Shown: positions 41,637-50,239, numbered from the stretch's first letter. The stretch is DNA of 64,000 nt from PFJX01 sp040757575 (GCA_040757575.1 JBFLXA010000012.1:1-64000); one strand, 5' to 3'. Numbers and translations: made by a program. Notes: generated by a model not told the origin, from the sequence alone.

Positions 41637-42572
41637 TCAGGTTGTTGCATATTCCACTTCATACACCCCGCCGATTACCGCGTATTCATCCTCTCCCGCC
41701 AGCCGGCCCGGCAGCAGGCCATGGAAGAAAGCCACCTTGGCCAGGGGCACTTCCACTTCCAGGATGAAGTCGCCGAACTCCCCGGCCCGCTCCCGGTTGC
41801 GGGTGAAGGAGGACAGGCTGTTGAGCAGTACCACCCGGCGGGGTTTGTCGCGGAGGTTGTCTGCGGGGTGGGCCATCTCGTACAGGGTTTCGTGGTCCCC
41901 CATGTGGTTCACGCCCCGGTAAAGGGTGATATGGGTCTGGCCCAGGCGCTGGCGGCCCAGTTCGTACTGGCAGTAGGTGTAGAGCAGGTCCAGCTGGGCT
42001 TCCAGGGCGTTGGTGCCGTACAGGCCCCGGGAACGTTGTTCCAGGTAGGCCCGGTAGGGCAGGGCGGAGAAATCCCGGATGGGGCCGCCGTGGTGGCGGG
42101 GCAGCAGGCCAAAGCAGGATTCCACCCAGCCCTTGAGCACGGCGCCTTCCTGGCCGTCGCTGTCGAAGGCCCAGCCCCGCAGCAGGCGCAGGTAGTGGGC
42201 CTTGGCCCGGGCATGGCGGGCGTTGTCCCGCCAGCCCGCTTCTTCCGGGCTGTCCAGGCTGAAGGCGGCGGCCATGTGGTTCTGGAACAGGCGGGCGCGT
42301 TCAGCGGGGTCGGCAAGACGATCCAGGGCCATGAACAGGGGCTTGTGGAGTTCCAGCACGCCGTCCAGGGCCAGGGCCACGGGGCGTTTCTGGTAGGCCA
42401 GGCTGCCCAGCAGCACCGCCGGCAGGCTGCACCGGTTGATGGGCAGGCGGGCCTGGCGGGGCAGGCTGGCACGGTCCCGGTCTGCGGTGGTGTGTGTTGT
42501 AGGCAGCGCGACAAAGTTTTGCGTTTTGTCGTGTGCCACTCCCGTATCAGGATCGTTATGTCCTGTTTTCAT
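41637..42572 (-). CDS. draT: Dinitrogenase reductase ADP-ribosyltransferase DraT
   Basis: DraT switches nitrogenase off by transferring ADP-ribose from NAD to Arg101 of NifH when ammonium or darkness/energy limitation is sensed. The 311-residue product has the family blocks RLPINRCSLPAVLLGSLAYQ, TLYRGVNHMGDHE, LNSLSSFTRNRERAGEFGD (the NAD-binding Ser-x-Ser-type strand) and LLPGRLAGEDEYAVIGG with the probable catalytic acid. The N terminus of about 45 residues is longer than usual; GTG at 42539 is an alternative. It diverges from nifH, whose target arginine is present. draG is not in the window. Confidence 0.92.
   Translation of the reverse strand: MKTGHNDPDTGVAHDKTQNFVALPTTHTTADRDRASLPRQARLPINRCSLPAVLLGSLAYQKRPVALALDGVLELHKPLFMALDRLADPAERARLFQNHMAAAFSLDSPEEAGWRDNARHARAKAHYLRLLRGWAFDSDGQEGAVLKGWVESCFGLLPRHHGGPIRDFSALPYRAYLEQRSRGLYGTNALEAQLDLLYTYCQYELGRQRLGQTHITLYRGVNHMGDHETLYEMAHPADNLRDKPRRVVLLNSLSSFTRNRERAGEFGDFILEVEVPLAKVAFFHGLLPGRLAGEDEYAVIGGVYEVEYATT
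42498..42513. promoter_or_regulatory. NifA upstream activator site of nifH
   Basis: TGTAGGCAGCGCGACA is an exact TGT-N10-ACA site, ending 96 bp before the nifH promoter. It falls inside the first codons of draT if draT starts at 42572. Confidence 0.78.
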
Positions 42573-42609
42573 GTCTTTATATTCAATGAGTTATGTTGTT
42601 TTTTGCCGC

Positions 42610-42625
42610 TGGCACATCCCTTGCG
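42610..42625 (+). promoter_or_regulatory. Sigma-54 promoter of nifHDK
   Basis: TGGCACATCCCTTGCG fits the -24/-12 consensus. ATTCAATGAGTTA at 42581-42593 is one mismatch from the IHF consensus and sits between the NifA site and the promoter, where DNA bending is expected. The transcript would start near 42637. Confidence 0.88.
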
Positions 42626-42688
42626 ATAACTCCACTGCGAGCGAAATTTCCGTCGCGCCCCTGTGTGACTGTTCAGAGGAGAATCAAG

Positions 42689-43579
42689 ATGGCTTTGCGT
42701 CAATGTGCGATTTACGGCAAGGGTGGTATCGGCAAATCTACCACCACCCAGAACCTGGTGGCTGCCCTGGCCGAGGCGGGCAAGAAAGTGATGATCGTGG
42801 GTTGCGACCCCAAGGCGGACTCTACCCGTCTGATCCTTCACGCTAAAGCCCAGAACACCATCATGCACCTGGCTGCCGAAGCCGGTTCCGTGGAAGACCT
42901 GGAACTGGAAGACGTGCTGAAGGTGGGTTATGGCGACATCAAGTGCGTCGAATCCGGTGGCCCCGAGCCGGGCGTCGGCTGCGCCGGCCGCGGTGTGATC
43001 ACCGCCATCAACTTCCTGGAAGAGGAAGGCGCCTACGAAGAGGATCTGGACTTCGTGTTCTACGACGTGCTGGGTGACGTGGTGTGCGGCGGCTTCGCCA
43101 TGCCCATCCGCGAGAACAAGGCCCAGGAAATCTACATCGTCGTGTCCGGCGAGATGATGGCCATGTACGCCGCCAACAACATCGCCAAGGGCATCGTGAA
43201 GTACGCCAACTCCGGCGGTGTGCGTCTGGCCGGCCTGATCTGCAACAGCCGCAATACCGCCCGTGAGGACGAGCTGATCACCGAGCTGGCCACCAAGCTG
43301 GGCAGCCAGATGATCCACTTCATCCCCCGGGACAACGAAGTGCAGCGGGCCGAAATCCGCCGCATGACGGTGATCGAGTACAACCCCCAGGCCAAGCAGG
43401 CCGACGAGTACCGCGCCCTGGCCCAGAAGGTCATGAACAACAAGAACCTGGTGATCCCCACCCCCATCACCATGGACGAGTTGGAAGAAGTGATGATGTC
43501 CTTCGGCATCCTGGAAGAGGAAGACGAGTCCATCGTCGGCAAGACCGCTGCCCAGCTGGCCGCTGAAGCTGCTGCTTGA
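42689..43579 (+). CDS. nifH: Nitrogenase iron protein NifH
   Basis: NifH hydrolyses ATP and delivers electrons to the MoFe protein. The 296-residue product has the P-loop YGKGGIGKSTT (9-19), cluster ligands Cys98 (GVGCAGRG) and Cys133 (DVVCGGFAMP), and Arg101, the DraT target. AGAGGAG lies eight bases upstream of the ATG. Sequence type is the conventional molybdenum nitrogenase. A sigma-54 promoter and NifA site precede it; a large double hairpin follows before nifD and may set the high NifH-to-NifDK ratio. Confidence 0.98.
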   Translation: MALRQCAIYGKGGIGKSTTTQNLVAALAEAGKKVMIVGCDPKADSTRLILHAKAQNTIMHLAAEAGSVEDLELEDVLKVGYGDIKCVESGGPEPGVGCAGRGVITAINFLEEEGAYEEDLDFVFYDVLGDVVCGGFAMPIRENKAQEIYIVVSGEMMAMYAANNIAKGIVKYANSGGVRLAGLICNSRNTAREDELITELATKLGSQMIHFIPRDNEVQRAEIRRMTVIEYNPQAKQADEYRALAQKVMNNKNLVIPTPITMDELEEVMMSFGILEEEDESIVGKTAAQLAAEAAA

Positions 43580-43582
43580 TGT

Positions 43583-43684
43583 TGAAGCCCCTCCCCCGCC
43601 GGGGGAGGGGTTGGGGAGAGGGTGGGTTCGCCAACGCGACTTTCCCTCACCCCCGGCCCCTCTCCCGGTGGGAGAGGGGAGTGA
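43583..43684. repeat. Double palindrome between nifH and nifD
   Basis: CCCCTCCCCC-GCC-GGGGGAGGGG forms the first hairpin (about 43590-43610) and GCCCCTCTCCC-GGT-GGGAGAGGGG the second (about 43655-43681); outer GGGAGAGGG and CCCTCACCC arms could also pair. Both belong to the CCCCTCTCCC family. There is no T run. Confidence 0.82.
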
Positions 43685-43735
43685 CCAACCCAACATGCTG
43701 TCCACAGATTGGTGGCAGCGTGAAAGGAGAAAGAA

Positions 43736-45211
43736 ATGTCTAACCTGACTCGCGAAGAAACCGAAGCCCTCATCGCCGAGGTGCTGGAGGTATATCCCGA
43801 CAAGGCCAAGAAGGACCGTGCCAAGCACCTGGCCGTCAACGACCAGAGCATCGAACAATCCAAGAAGTGCATCACCTCCAACCGCAAGTCCCTGCCCGGT
43901 GTCATGACCATCCGCGGCTGTGCCTATGCCGGTTCCCGGGGTGTGGTGTGGGGTCCCATCAAGGACATGATCCACATTTCCCACGGCCCCGTGGGCTGCG
44001 GCCAGTATTCCCGCGCCGGGCGCCGTAACTACTACGTCGGCACCACCGGCGTGAACACCTTTGCCGAGATGAACTTCACCTCCGACTTCCAGGAGAAGGA
44101 CATCGTCTTCGGTGGCGACAAGAAACTGGCCAAGATCATTGAAGAGATCGAGGGCCTGTTCCCCCTGCACAAGGGCATCTCCGTGCAATCCGAGTGCCCC
44201 ATCGGCCTGATCGGTGACGACATCGAAGCCGTGTCCAAGAAGGGCGCTGCCACCATCAACAAACCCGTGGTGCCCGTGCGCTGCGAGGGCTTCCGGGGCG
44301 TGTCCCAGTCCCTGGGCCACCACATCGCCAACGATGCCATCCGTGACTGGGTGCTGGACCGCCGCGACAACGTCGCCTTCGAATCCACCCCCTACGACGT
44401 GACCATCATCGGTGACTACAACATCGGCGGCGACGCCTGGTCCTCCCGCATCCTGCTGGAAGAAATGGGTCTTCGGGTCATCGCCCAGTGGTCCGGCGAC
44501 GGCACCCTGGCCGAAATGGAAAACACCCCCAAGGCCAAGCTGAACCTGCTGCACTGCTACCGTTCCATGAACTACATCAGCCGGCACATGGAAGAGAAGT
44601 ACGGTATTCCCTGGATGGAATACAACTTCTTTGGCCCCACCAAGATCGAGGAATCCCTGCGCAGGATCGCCGCCTTCTTTGATGACAGCATCAAGCAGAA
44701 GTGCGAGGAAGTGATCGCCAAGTACCGCCCCATGGTGGATGCCGTGATCGAGAAGTACAAGCCCCGCCTCACCGGCAAGCGGGTCATGCTGTACGTGGGC
44801 GGCCTGCGTCCCCGGCACGTGATCGGTTCCTACGAGGACCTGGGCATGGAAGTGGTGGGCACCGGCTACGAGTTCGCCCACGGCGACGACTACGACCGCA
44901 CCATCAAGGAAATGGGTAACGCCACCCTGCTGTACGACGACGTCACCGGCTTCGAATTCGAGGAATTCGTGAAGAAGGTGAAGCCTGACCTGGTGGGCTC
45001 CGGCATCAAGGAAAAGTACATCTTCCAGAAGATGGGCATCCCCTTCCGCCAGATGCACAGCTGGGACTACTCCGGCCCCTACCACGGCTACGACGGCTTC
45101 GCCATCTTCGCCCGGGACATGGACATGACCCTGAACAACCCCTGCTGGGGCAAGCTGGTGCCGCCCTGGAAGAAGGTTGAAGAAGCCCAGGAACTGGCCA
45201 AGGCAGCCTGA
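43736..45211 (+). CDS. nifD: Nitrogenase MoFe protein alpha chain NifD
   Basis: NifD holds FeMo-co and half of each P-cluster. The 491-residue product has P-cluster cysteines in RGCAYAGSRG, HGPVGCGQYSRAGRRNYY and QSECPIGLIGDD, the FeMo-co cysteine in LLHCYRSMNYI near residue 268 and the FeMo-co histidine in QMHSWDYSGPYHGYDG near residue 441. The HCYRSM block is typical of molybdenum rather than vanadium enzymes. GAAAGGAG precedes the ATG. nifK follows after a palindrome. Confidence 0.98.
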   Translation: MSNLTREETEALIAEVLEVYPDKAKKDRAKHLAVNDQSIEQSKKCITSNRKSLPGVMTIRGCAYAGSRGVVWGPIKDMIHISHGPVGCGQYSRAGRRNYYVGTTGVNTFAEMNFTSDFQEKDIVFGGDKKLAKIIEEIEGLFPLHKGISVQSECPIGLIGDDIEAVSKKGAATINKPVVPVRCEGFRGVSQSLGHHIANDAIRDWVLDRRDNVAFESTPYDVTIIGDYNIGGDAWSSRILLEEMGLRVIAQWSGDGTLAEMENTPKAKLNLLHCYRSMNYISRHMEEKYGIPWMEYNFFGPTKIEESLRRIAAFFDDSIKQKCEEVIAKYRPMVDAVIEKYKPRLTGKRVMLYVGGLRPRHVIGSYEDLGMEVVGTGYEFAHGDDYDRTIKEMGNATLLYDDVTGFEFEEFVKKVKPDLVGSGIKEKYIFQKMGIPFRQMHSWDYSGPYHGYDGFAIFARDMDMTLNNPCWGKLVPPWKKVEEAQELAKAA

Positions 45212-45215
45212 TGCA

Positions 45216-45246
45216 AGCCCCTCCCCCGCAAGCGGGGGAGGGGAGT
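45216..45246. repeat. Palindrome between nifD and nifK
   Basis: CCCCTCCCCC-GCAAGC-GGGGGAGGGG is a perfect stem of the CCCCTCTCCC family, in the opposite orientation to the copy in mod. Confidence 0.85.
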
Positions 45247-45305
45247 GAAACCGATCAACCTTTTGCCGGTATCCACAGATGGGTGGTGCCGGTAAGGAGA
45301 TGAAC

Positions 45306-46874
45306 ATGCAAGTCGTTGAAAAAATCGTCCCTTCGTATCCCTTGTTCCGTCAGCCCGAATACAAGGAATCCCTGAAGAACAAACAGGAAATGTTTGAAGA
45401 GAAGGTGCCCGACGCGAAGATCAGCGAGGTCTTCCAGTGGACCACCACCCTGGAGTACCAGGATCTGAACTTCAAGCGCGAGGCCCTCACCGTCAACCCC
45501 GCCAAGGCCTGCCAGCCCCTGGGTGCCGTGCTCTGCGCCCTGGGCTTCGAGAAGACCCTGCCCTACGTGCACGGCTCCCAAGGTTGCGTGGCCTACTTCC
45601 GCACCTACTTCAACCGTCACTTCAAGGAGCCCATCTCCTGCGTGTCCGATTCCATGACGGAAGATGCGGCGGTGTTCGGTGGCCAGAAGAACATGTTCGA
45701 CGGTCTGGAAAACGCCAAGGCCCTGTACAAGCCCGACATGATCGCCGTGTCCACCACCTGCATGGCGGAAGTCATCGGTGACGACCTGAACGCCTTCATC
45801 AACAACGCCAAGAAGGCCGGCCACATCGAGCAGGAATTCCCCACCCCCTACGCCCACACCCCCTCCTTCGTGGGCAGCCATGTCACCGGCTGGGACAACA
45901 TGTTCGAAGGCATCATCCGCTACTTCACGCTGAACCACATGGAAGGCAAGGAAGTGGGCAGCAATGGCAAGATCAACATCGTGCCGGGCTTCGAGACCTA
46001 CCTGGGCAACTACAAGGTCATCAAGCGCATGCTCACCGAGATGGGCGTACCCTTCACCTTCTTGGCGGACCCCACGGAAGTGCTGGATACCCCCGCTGAC
46101 GGCCAGTTCCGCATGTATGCCGGCGGCACCACCCAGGCTGAAGTGAAGGATGCCCCCAACGCCAAGACCACCTTCCTGCTGCAACCCATGCAACTGGAAA
46201 AGACCAAGAAGTTCGCCGAGACCACCTGGCAGCATGAAGTGCCCAAGCTCAACATCCCCATGGGCCTGGAGTGGACCGACGAGTGGCTGATGAAGGTGTC
46301 CGAGGTGTCCGGCATGCCCATCCCCGAATCCCTGGCCAAGGAGCGGGGCCGTCTGGTGGACATGATGACCGACAGCCACACCTGGCTGCACGGCAAGAAG
46401 TTCGCCCTCTACGGCGACCCGGACTTCGTCATGGGCATGACCAAGTTCCTGCTGGAACTGGGTGCCGAGCCCATCCACATCGTCTGCCACAACGGCAGCA
46501 AGAAGTGGGACAAGGCCATGAAGAAGCTCCTGGCGGATTCTCCCTACGGCGTGAACTGCAAGACCTACCCCGGCGCCGACCTGTGGCACCTGCGCAGCCT
46601 GCTGTTCACCGACAAGCCGGACTTCCTCATCGGCAACAGTTACGGCAAGTACCTGCAGCGGGACACGGTGCACAAGGGCCCCGAGTTCGAAGTGCCCCTG
46701 ATCCGCCTGGGCTTCCCCATCTTCGACCGCCACCACCTGCACCGCCAGACCACCCTGGGTTATGAGGGCGCCATGCAGATGCTCACCACCCTGGTGAACG
46801 AAGTGCTGGCGCGCCTGGATGACGACACCCGGGGCATGGGTACCACGGACTACAACTACGACCTGGTCCGCTAA
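45306..46874 (+). CDS. nifK: Nitrogenase MoFe protein beta chain NifK
   Basis: NifK completes the P-clusters and the alpha2-beta2 tetramer. The 522-residue product has P-cluster cysteines in KACQPLGAVLCALGFE and HGSQGCVAYFRTYFNRHF, and the SCVSDSMTEDAAVFGGQ block with the serine next to the third. The start codon is chosen as ATG 45306: AAGGAG lies at 45294-45299, six bases before it and directly against the other ATG (45300). The N terminus has the helical extension typical of group I (Azotobacter-like) NifK. Confidence 0.97.
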   Translation: MQVVEKIVPSYPLFRQPEYKESLKNKQEMFEEKVPDAKISEVFQWTTTLEYQDLNFKREALTVNPAKACQPLGAVLCALGFEKTLPYVHGSQGCVAYFRTYFNRHFKEPISCVSDSMTEDAAVFGGQKNMFDGLENAKALYKPDMIAVSTTCMAEVIGDDLNAFINNAKKAGHIEQEFPTPYAHTPSFVGSHVTGWDNMFEGIIRYFTLNHMEGKEVGSNGKINIVPGFETYLGNYKVIKRMLTEMGVPFTFLADPTEVLDTPADGQFRMYAGGTTQAEVKDAPNAKTTFLLQPMQLEKTKKFAETTWQHEVPKLNIPMGLEWTDEWLMKVSEVSGMPIPESLAKERGRLVDMMTDSHTWLHGKKFALYGDPDFVMGMTKFLLELGAEPIHIVCHNGSKKWDKAMKKLLADSPYGVNCKTYPGADLWHLRSLLFTDKPDFLIGNSYGKYLQRDTVHKGPEFEVPLIRLGFPIFDRHHLHRQTTLGYEGAMQMLTTLVNEVLARLDDDTRGMGTTDYNYDLVR

Positions 46875-46877
46875 GGC

Positions 46878-46962
46878 GGGAATGGGGGATGGGGAAAGGG
46901 AAATGGGGAAAACCCCAATTCCTACCCCCCCCATCACCCATCCCCCATCCCCCATCACCGGA
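46878..46962. repeat. Inverted heptad repeats between nifK and nifT
   Basis: G-rich units (GGGGGATGGGG, GGGAAATGGGG) are followed by C-rich inverted units (CCCCCATCCCC, twice). They can form a long hairpin ending just before the nifT ribosome-binding site. Confidence 0.75.
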
Positions 46963-46969
46963 GTTAAAA

Positions 46970-47194
46970 ATGGCCAACATCATGATCCGGCAAGGCGACA
47001 AGGGCGAATACGTGTTCTACCTGCCCAAGCGCGATCTCGAGGACACCATCACCTCGATGGAGTTCGACACCCCTGAAAAGTGGGGTGGCGAGATCAAGCT
47101 CAACAACGGCGGCGCGTATTTCATCGAACCCCAGTCCAAGCCCGAACGGCTGCCCTATTCCGTGCGCGCCAAGCGCCTGGATGCGGCGGAATGA
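46970..47194 (+). CDS. nifT: Nitrogen-fixation protein NifT
   Basis: NifT/FixU is a small protein of unknown role kept downstream of nifK in most diazotrophs. The 74-residue product has the family features: MANIMIRQGDKGEYVFYLPKRDLED start, WGGEIKLNNGGAYFIEP core and Pro-Arg-rich end. CGGAG sits about eight bases before the ATG. Ordinary in every respect for the family. Confidence 0.93.
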   Translation: MANIMIRQGDKGEYVFYLPKRDLEDTITSMEFDTPEKWGGEIKLNNGGAYFIEPQSKPERLPYSVRAKRLDAAE

Positions 47195-47199
47195 TTGTT

Positions 47200-47285
47200 A
47201 TGGGGAAACGGGAAATGGGAAAAGTGAAACGCAAGAGCAAATGCGCTCCCCACGTTTCCCGTTTCTCGTTTCTCGTTTCCCGAAT
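47200..47285. repeat. Inverted heptad repeats between nifT and the ferredoxin gene
   Basis: A G/A-rich arm (GGGGAAACGGGAAATGGG) is answered by CGTTTCCCGTTTCTCGTTTC heptads. Same architecture as the other heptad loci but a different heptad sequence. Confidence 0.72.
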
Positions 47286-47301
47286 CTGAAAGGAATTCAT
47301 C

Positions 47302-47502
47302 ATGGCACTGAAGATTGTTGCCGACCTGTGTACTGCCTGTGGGGATTGCGAACCGGAATGCCCCACCGAGTCCATCAAGGCCAAGAAGGGTGTTTATGTC
47401 ATCGACGCGGAGACCTGCACGGAATGCGAAGGGGATTTCAAGAAGCCCCAGTGCGTGAAGATCTGTCCCGTGGACGACTGCATCATCCCCCTGGCCGCTT
47501 GA
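47302..47502 (+). CDS. 2x[4Fe-4S] ferredoxin, nif-associated
   Basis: The 66-residue protein has two cluster sites: C-x2-C-x2-C-x3-C in CTACGDCEPEC and the second set CTECEGDFKKPQCVKIC with the eight-residue insertion typical of the FdxN/Azotobacter FdI-like bacterial ferredoxins. It can carry low-potential electrons to nitrogenase or serve in FeMo-co assembly. It lies between nifT and nifY, the usual location of an fdx gene in such operons. AAAGGA precedes the ATG. Confidence 0.92.
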   Translation: MALKIVADLCTACGDCEPECPTESIKAKKGVYVIDAETCTECEGDFKKPQCVKICPVDDCIIPLAA

Positions 47503-47504
47503 AG

Positions 47505-47590
47505 GTGGGAATGAGTGATGGGGGGTGGGGGATGAGAATCCCCTGACGCATTGATCCCATTTCCCATTACTCATTCCCCATCACCGGAGT
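47505..47590. repeat. Inverted heptad repeats between the ferredoxin gene and nifY
   Basis: GGGAATGAGTGATGGGG units are mirrored by CCCATTACTCATTCCCCATC. The arms can pair over about 25 bases and end at the CACCGGAG before nifY, the same CACCGGAG that follows the nifK-nifT copy. Confidence 0.75.
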
Positions 47591-47596
47591 CATGAA

Positions 47597-48298
47597 ATGA
47601 CGACAATCACCAAAGGCGCTGCCCTGCGCATGGCCCTGGCGGCGAAAACGCTGGAAGGGGTGGATGCCCGGGCCTTTACCATCAAGCTGGCCGAGCACCT
47701 GGGTTTGCCGATCACCGAAGAGAAACTGGCCGCCTTCACCGTGGCGGACCTGAAGGCCCTGCTCACCGGCGAGGAAAGCATCGAGCCGGACGTGGACATG
47801 GCCAGCATCAAGCTGGCGGTGCGCTACCTGTGGGGCGAAAACGGTGACGATGCCTCCATTCCCAAACCCGAGGCTTACACGGAAGGCGATATCCCCGACA
47901 GCCTGCGAGTGGCCGTAGCCTCCAACACGGCCGACAACCTGGACGGGCATTTCGGCTCCGCCCCCCGTTTCCTGGTCTACCAGGTAGGCAAGAGCGCCAT
48001 CCGGCTGGTGGACGTGCGCCCCACCCTCATCGCCGACGAGGCCGAAGACAAGAACGTAGCCCGTTCCGAACTGATCAACGATTGCCAGATGGTCTATGTC
48101 CAGTCCATCGGTGGTCCGGCGGCCGCCAAGGTGGTGCGCGCCGGCCTGCATCCGGTGAAGGTGCCTACCCCGGCCCCGGCCGTGGAAGTGCTGGCCCGCC
48201 TGCAAGCCGTGCTGGACGCCCCCCCGCCCTGGCTGGCCAAGATCATGGGCGTGGAAGCCCGGAGCCTGGCCCGGTTTGCCGAGGAGGAAGAAACATGA
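47597..48298 (+). CDS. nifY: FeMo-co carrier / nitrogenase-binding protein NifY
   Basis: NifY/NafY binds apo-nitrogenase and FeMo-co or its precursors. The 233-residue product has a helical N-terminal domain (1-95; LRMALAAKTLEGVDARAFTIKLAEHLG), which distinguishes NifY from the shorter NifX, and a C-terminal NifX-like domain from about 100 with RVAVASNTADNLDGHFGSAPRFLVYQV. The HFGSAPRF histidine is the cofactor-contacting residue in this family. It overlaps the next small gene by four bases. Confidence 0.88.
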   Translation: MTTITKGAALRMALAAKTLEGVDARAFTIKLAEHLGLPITEEKLAAFTVADLKALLTGEESIEPDVDMASIKLAVRYLWGENGDDASIPKPEAYTEGDIPDSLRVAVASNTADNLDGHFGSAPRFLVYQVGKSAIRLVDVRPTLIADEAEDKNVARSELINDCQMVYVQSIGGPAAAKVVRAGLHPVKVPTPAPAVEVLARLQAVLDAPPPWLAKIMGVEARSLARFAEEEET

Positions 48299-48567
48299 TC
48301 ACCCCGGAAACCCTGGCCCTGGTGACTGCCAGGGCCGGCGAAGTGGGTCTGACCGAAAACGGCCTGGCCCATCTGCGCCAGGCCTGGCCGGACATCCATT
48401 TCACCTTCTGTTCTGAAGACGATGTGCCGGCCCGATTGAGCCCGGCCGCCACGGCTGAAGGATTCGCCGTTTATCTCGTCAGCGGCGCCCAGCATTGCGT
48501 GGGCTTCACCAACCATCTGGAAGCGGCCACCGGCCTGGTGCTGGCGGCGATCTCTGACGAAGACTGA
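48295..48567 (+). CDS. Small nif-operon protein (DUF6129-like, 90 aa)
   Basis: The 90-residue soluble protein follows nifY with an ATGA overlap and precedes modE. It resembles the small conserved proteins annotated as DUF6129 in nif operons: LRQAWPDIHFTFCSEDDVP in the middle and GAQHCVGFTNHLEAATGLVLA at the end, with two cysteines. Function unknown. The family name is from memory and tentative, but the coupled position makes it a real gene. Confidence 0.78.
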   Translation: MITPETLALVTARAGEVGLTENGLAHLRQAWPDIHFTFCSEDDVPARLSPAATAEGFAVYLVSGAQHCVGFTNHLEAATGLVLAAISDED

Positions 48568-48584
48568 CCCCGGAGTGAATTGAT

Positions 48585-49445
48585 ATGGCTCAAACCCAAT
48601 CTCCTGCATCGCGGGCATCGTTATGTAGTGATGCGACATATCCGGAAGAGGCTTCGACCTGCGTGAAACACCCCTTGCAAACCCTGCCGACCCTGAGTCG
48701 GGGACGGCGCTGGGACCACCTGGAACTGCTGGAGCGGATCGACGCTTCCGGTTCCATCTCCGCCGCCGCCAATGCCATGGGCATGAGCTACAAGGCGGCC
48801 TGGCAGGCGGTGGAGGCCATGAACAACCTGTCCGAACAGCCCATGGTGGCCCGCCAGACCGGCGGCAAACACGGTGGCGGGACGACATTGACCGAATATG
48901 GCCGCCGGGTGGTGGCCGCCTACCGCCGTCTTGAGAAGGAACGGGAGCGGGTGCTTGCCCACCTGAACCGGATCCTGGACGACTTTGACCAGTACTACCG
49001 CGTTATCAGGAGATTCGACATGCAGACCAGTGCCAGAAACCAGTTCCTCGGGACGGTGAAAACGGTGAAGACCGGCGCCGTCAACGACGAGGTGATCCTG
49101 GATATCGGCGGCGGCGACGAACTGGCCGCCATCATCACCCATGAAAGCACGCGCCACCTGGGCTTGGTGCCAGGCATGGAGGCCTACGCATTGATCAAGG
49201 CACCCTGGGTGATCCTCACCCCCGACGACAGCCTCAAGACCAGTGCCCGCAACCGCCTGTGCGGCACCGTGGTGCGCTGCCAGGAGGGGGCGGTGAACGG
49301 CGAGGTCATCCTCGAACTGGCCGGCGGCAAGACCCTCGCCGCCATCGTCACCAACGACAGCATCCAGAGCCTGGGCCTCCAGGCCGGTGTCCGGGCCTGC
49401 GCCCTGATCAAGGCGTCCCACATCATCCTGGCGGTTTCTACCTGA
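48585..49445 (+). CDS. modE: Molybdate-responsive regulator ModE
   Basis: ModE binds molybdate and represses modABC or activates Mo-enzyme genes. The product has a LysR-like winged helix (ISAAANAMGMSYKAAWQAVEAMNN) and two Mop/TOBE domains, TSARNQFLGTVKTVKTGAVNDEV and TSARNRLCGTVVRCQEGAVNGEV, which form the molybdate sites at the dimer interface. From ATG 48585 it is 286 residues; GTG 48663 would start 26 codons later and align better with E. coli ModE, whose N terminus is short. A palindrome at 48622-48640 would then be upstream. It is placed between nif genes and modABC. Confidence 0.92.
   Translation: MAQTQSPASRASLCSDATYPEEASTCVKHPLQTLPTLSRGRRWDHLELLERIDASGSISAAANAMGMSYKAAWQAVEAMNNLSEQPMVARQTGGKHGGGTTLTEYGRRVVAAYRRLEKERERVLAHLNRILDDFDQYYRVIRRFDMQTSARNQFLGTVKTVKTGAVNDEVILDIGGGDELAAIITHESTRHLGLVPGMEAYALIKAPWVILTPDDSLKTSARNRLCGTVVRCQEGAVNGEVILELAGGKTLAAIVTNDSIQSLGLQAGVRACALIKASHIILAVST
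48619..48644 (+). promoter_or_regulatory. Candidate ModE operator (TATGT-N9-ACATA)
   Basis: CG-T-TATGT (48619-48626) and ACATA-TC-CG (48636-48644) form an inverted repeat with nine bases between the TATGT/ACATA halves, similar in style to ModE sites. It lies inside the modE frame if ATG 48585 is used and just upstream if GTG 48663 is used. Confidence 0.4.
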
Positions 49446-49492
49446 CCGTCTCAATCAGACTCATCCAACTCATTACTACTCGGAGCCCTGCC

Positions 49493-50239
49493 ATGAAATC
49501 CACCCCGCTCTTTCTCGCAGTCATGGCCATGACTGCGGCCGTGACCGTCCGTGCCGCCGAAGTCAGTGTCGCCGTGGCGGCCAATTTCACTGCCCCCATG
49601 AAGGCCATCGCCGCCGGATTCGAAAAGGACACGGGCCACAAGGCCACGCTGGCCTTCGGCGCCACGGGCAAGTTCTACGCCCAGATCAGGAACGGCGCCC
49701 CTTTCCAGATGCTGCTGTCCGCCGACGACGAAACCCCGGCCCGGCTGGAGCGGGAAGGCCTCACCGTTGCCGGCAGCCGTTTCACCTATGCGGTGGGCAG
49801 CCTGGTGCTGTGGTCCTCCAAACCCGGCTATGTGGATGCCCGGGGTGAAGTCCTGAAGCAGGGCGATTACAAAAAGCTGGCCCTGGCTAATCCCCGCCTG
49901 GCACCCTATGGTCGGGCGGCCATGGAGGTGCTGGCAGGACTGGGGCTGACGGAGACCGCCACGCCCCGGTTCGTCCTGGGAGAGAACATCGCCCAGACCT
50001 ACCAGTTCGTCAGCACTGGCAATGCGGAACTGGGTTTCGTCGCCCTGTCCCAGGTCATGAAAGAGGGGCGTGTAGCCAGCGGTTCCGCCTGGATTGTGCC
50101 TGGCAAACTGCACGCCCCCATCCGCCAGGATGCAGTCATCCTGGCCGCCGGCAAGGACAATGCCGCCGCTTCCGCCCTGATGGCCTATTTGAAAGGGGAC
50201 AAGGCCCGGGCCATCATGGGCACTTATGGCTATGAATGA
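49493..50239 (+). CDS. modA: Molybdate-binding periplasmic protein ModA
   Basis: ModA captures molybdate for the ModBC importer. The 248-residue product has a signal peptide (cleavage near VRA-AE) and the family blocks VSVAVAANFTAPMKAIAAGFEKDTG, SADDETPARLE and VGSLVLWSS. TGNAELGFVALSQV near the C terminus completes the oxyanion pocket. The operon continues with modB after seven bases. Molybdate supply next to nifHDK fits the need for FeMo-co. Confidence 0.95.
   Translation: MKSTPLFLAVMAMTAAVTVRAAEVSVAVAANFTAPMKAIAAGFEKDTGHKATLAFGATGKFYAQIRNGAPFQMLLSADDETPARLEREGLTVAGSRFTYAVGSLVLWSSKPGYVDARGEVLKQGDYKKLALANPRLAPYGRAAMEVLAGLGLTETATPRFVLGENIAQTYQFVSTGNAELGFVALSQVMKEGRVASGSAWIVPGKLHAPIRQDAVILAAGKDNAAASALMAYLKGDKARAIMGTYGYE

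Noticed and set aside
42569..45307. Minus-strand open frame of 912 codons over nifH and nifD
   Set aside because: Mirror of the nitrogenase genes, with His/Val/Gly-rich composition and no domain.
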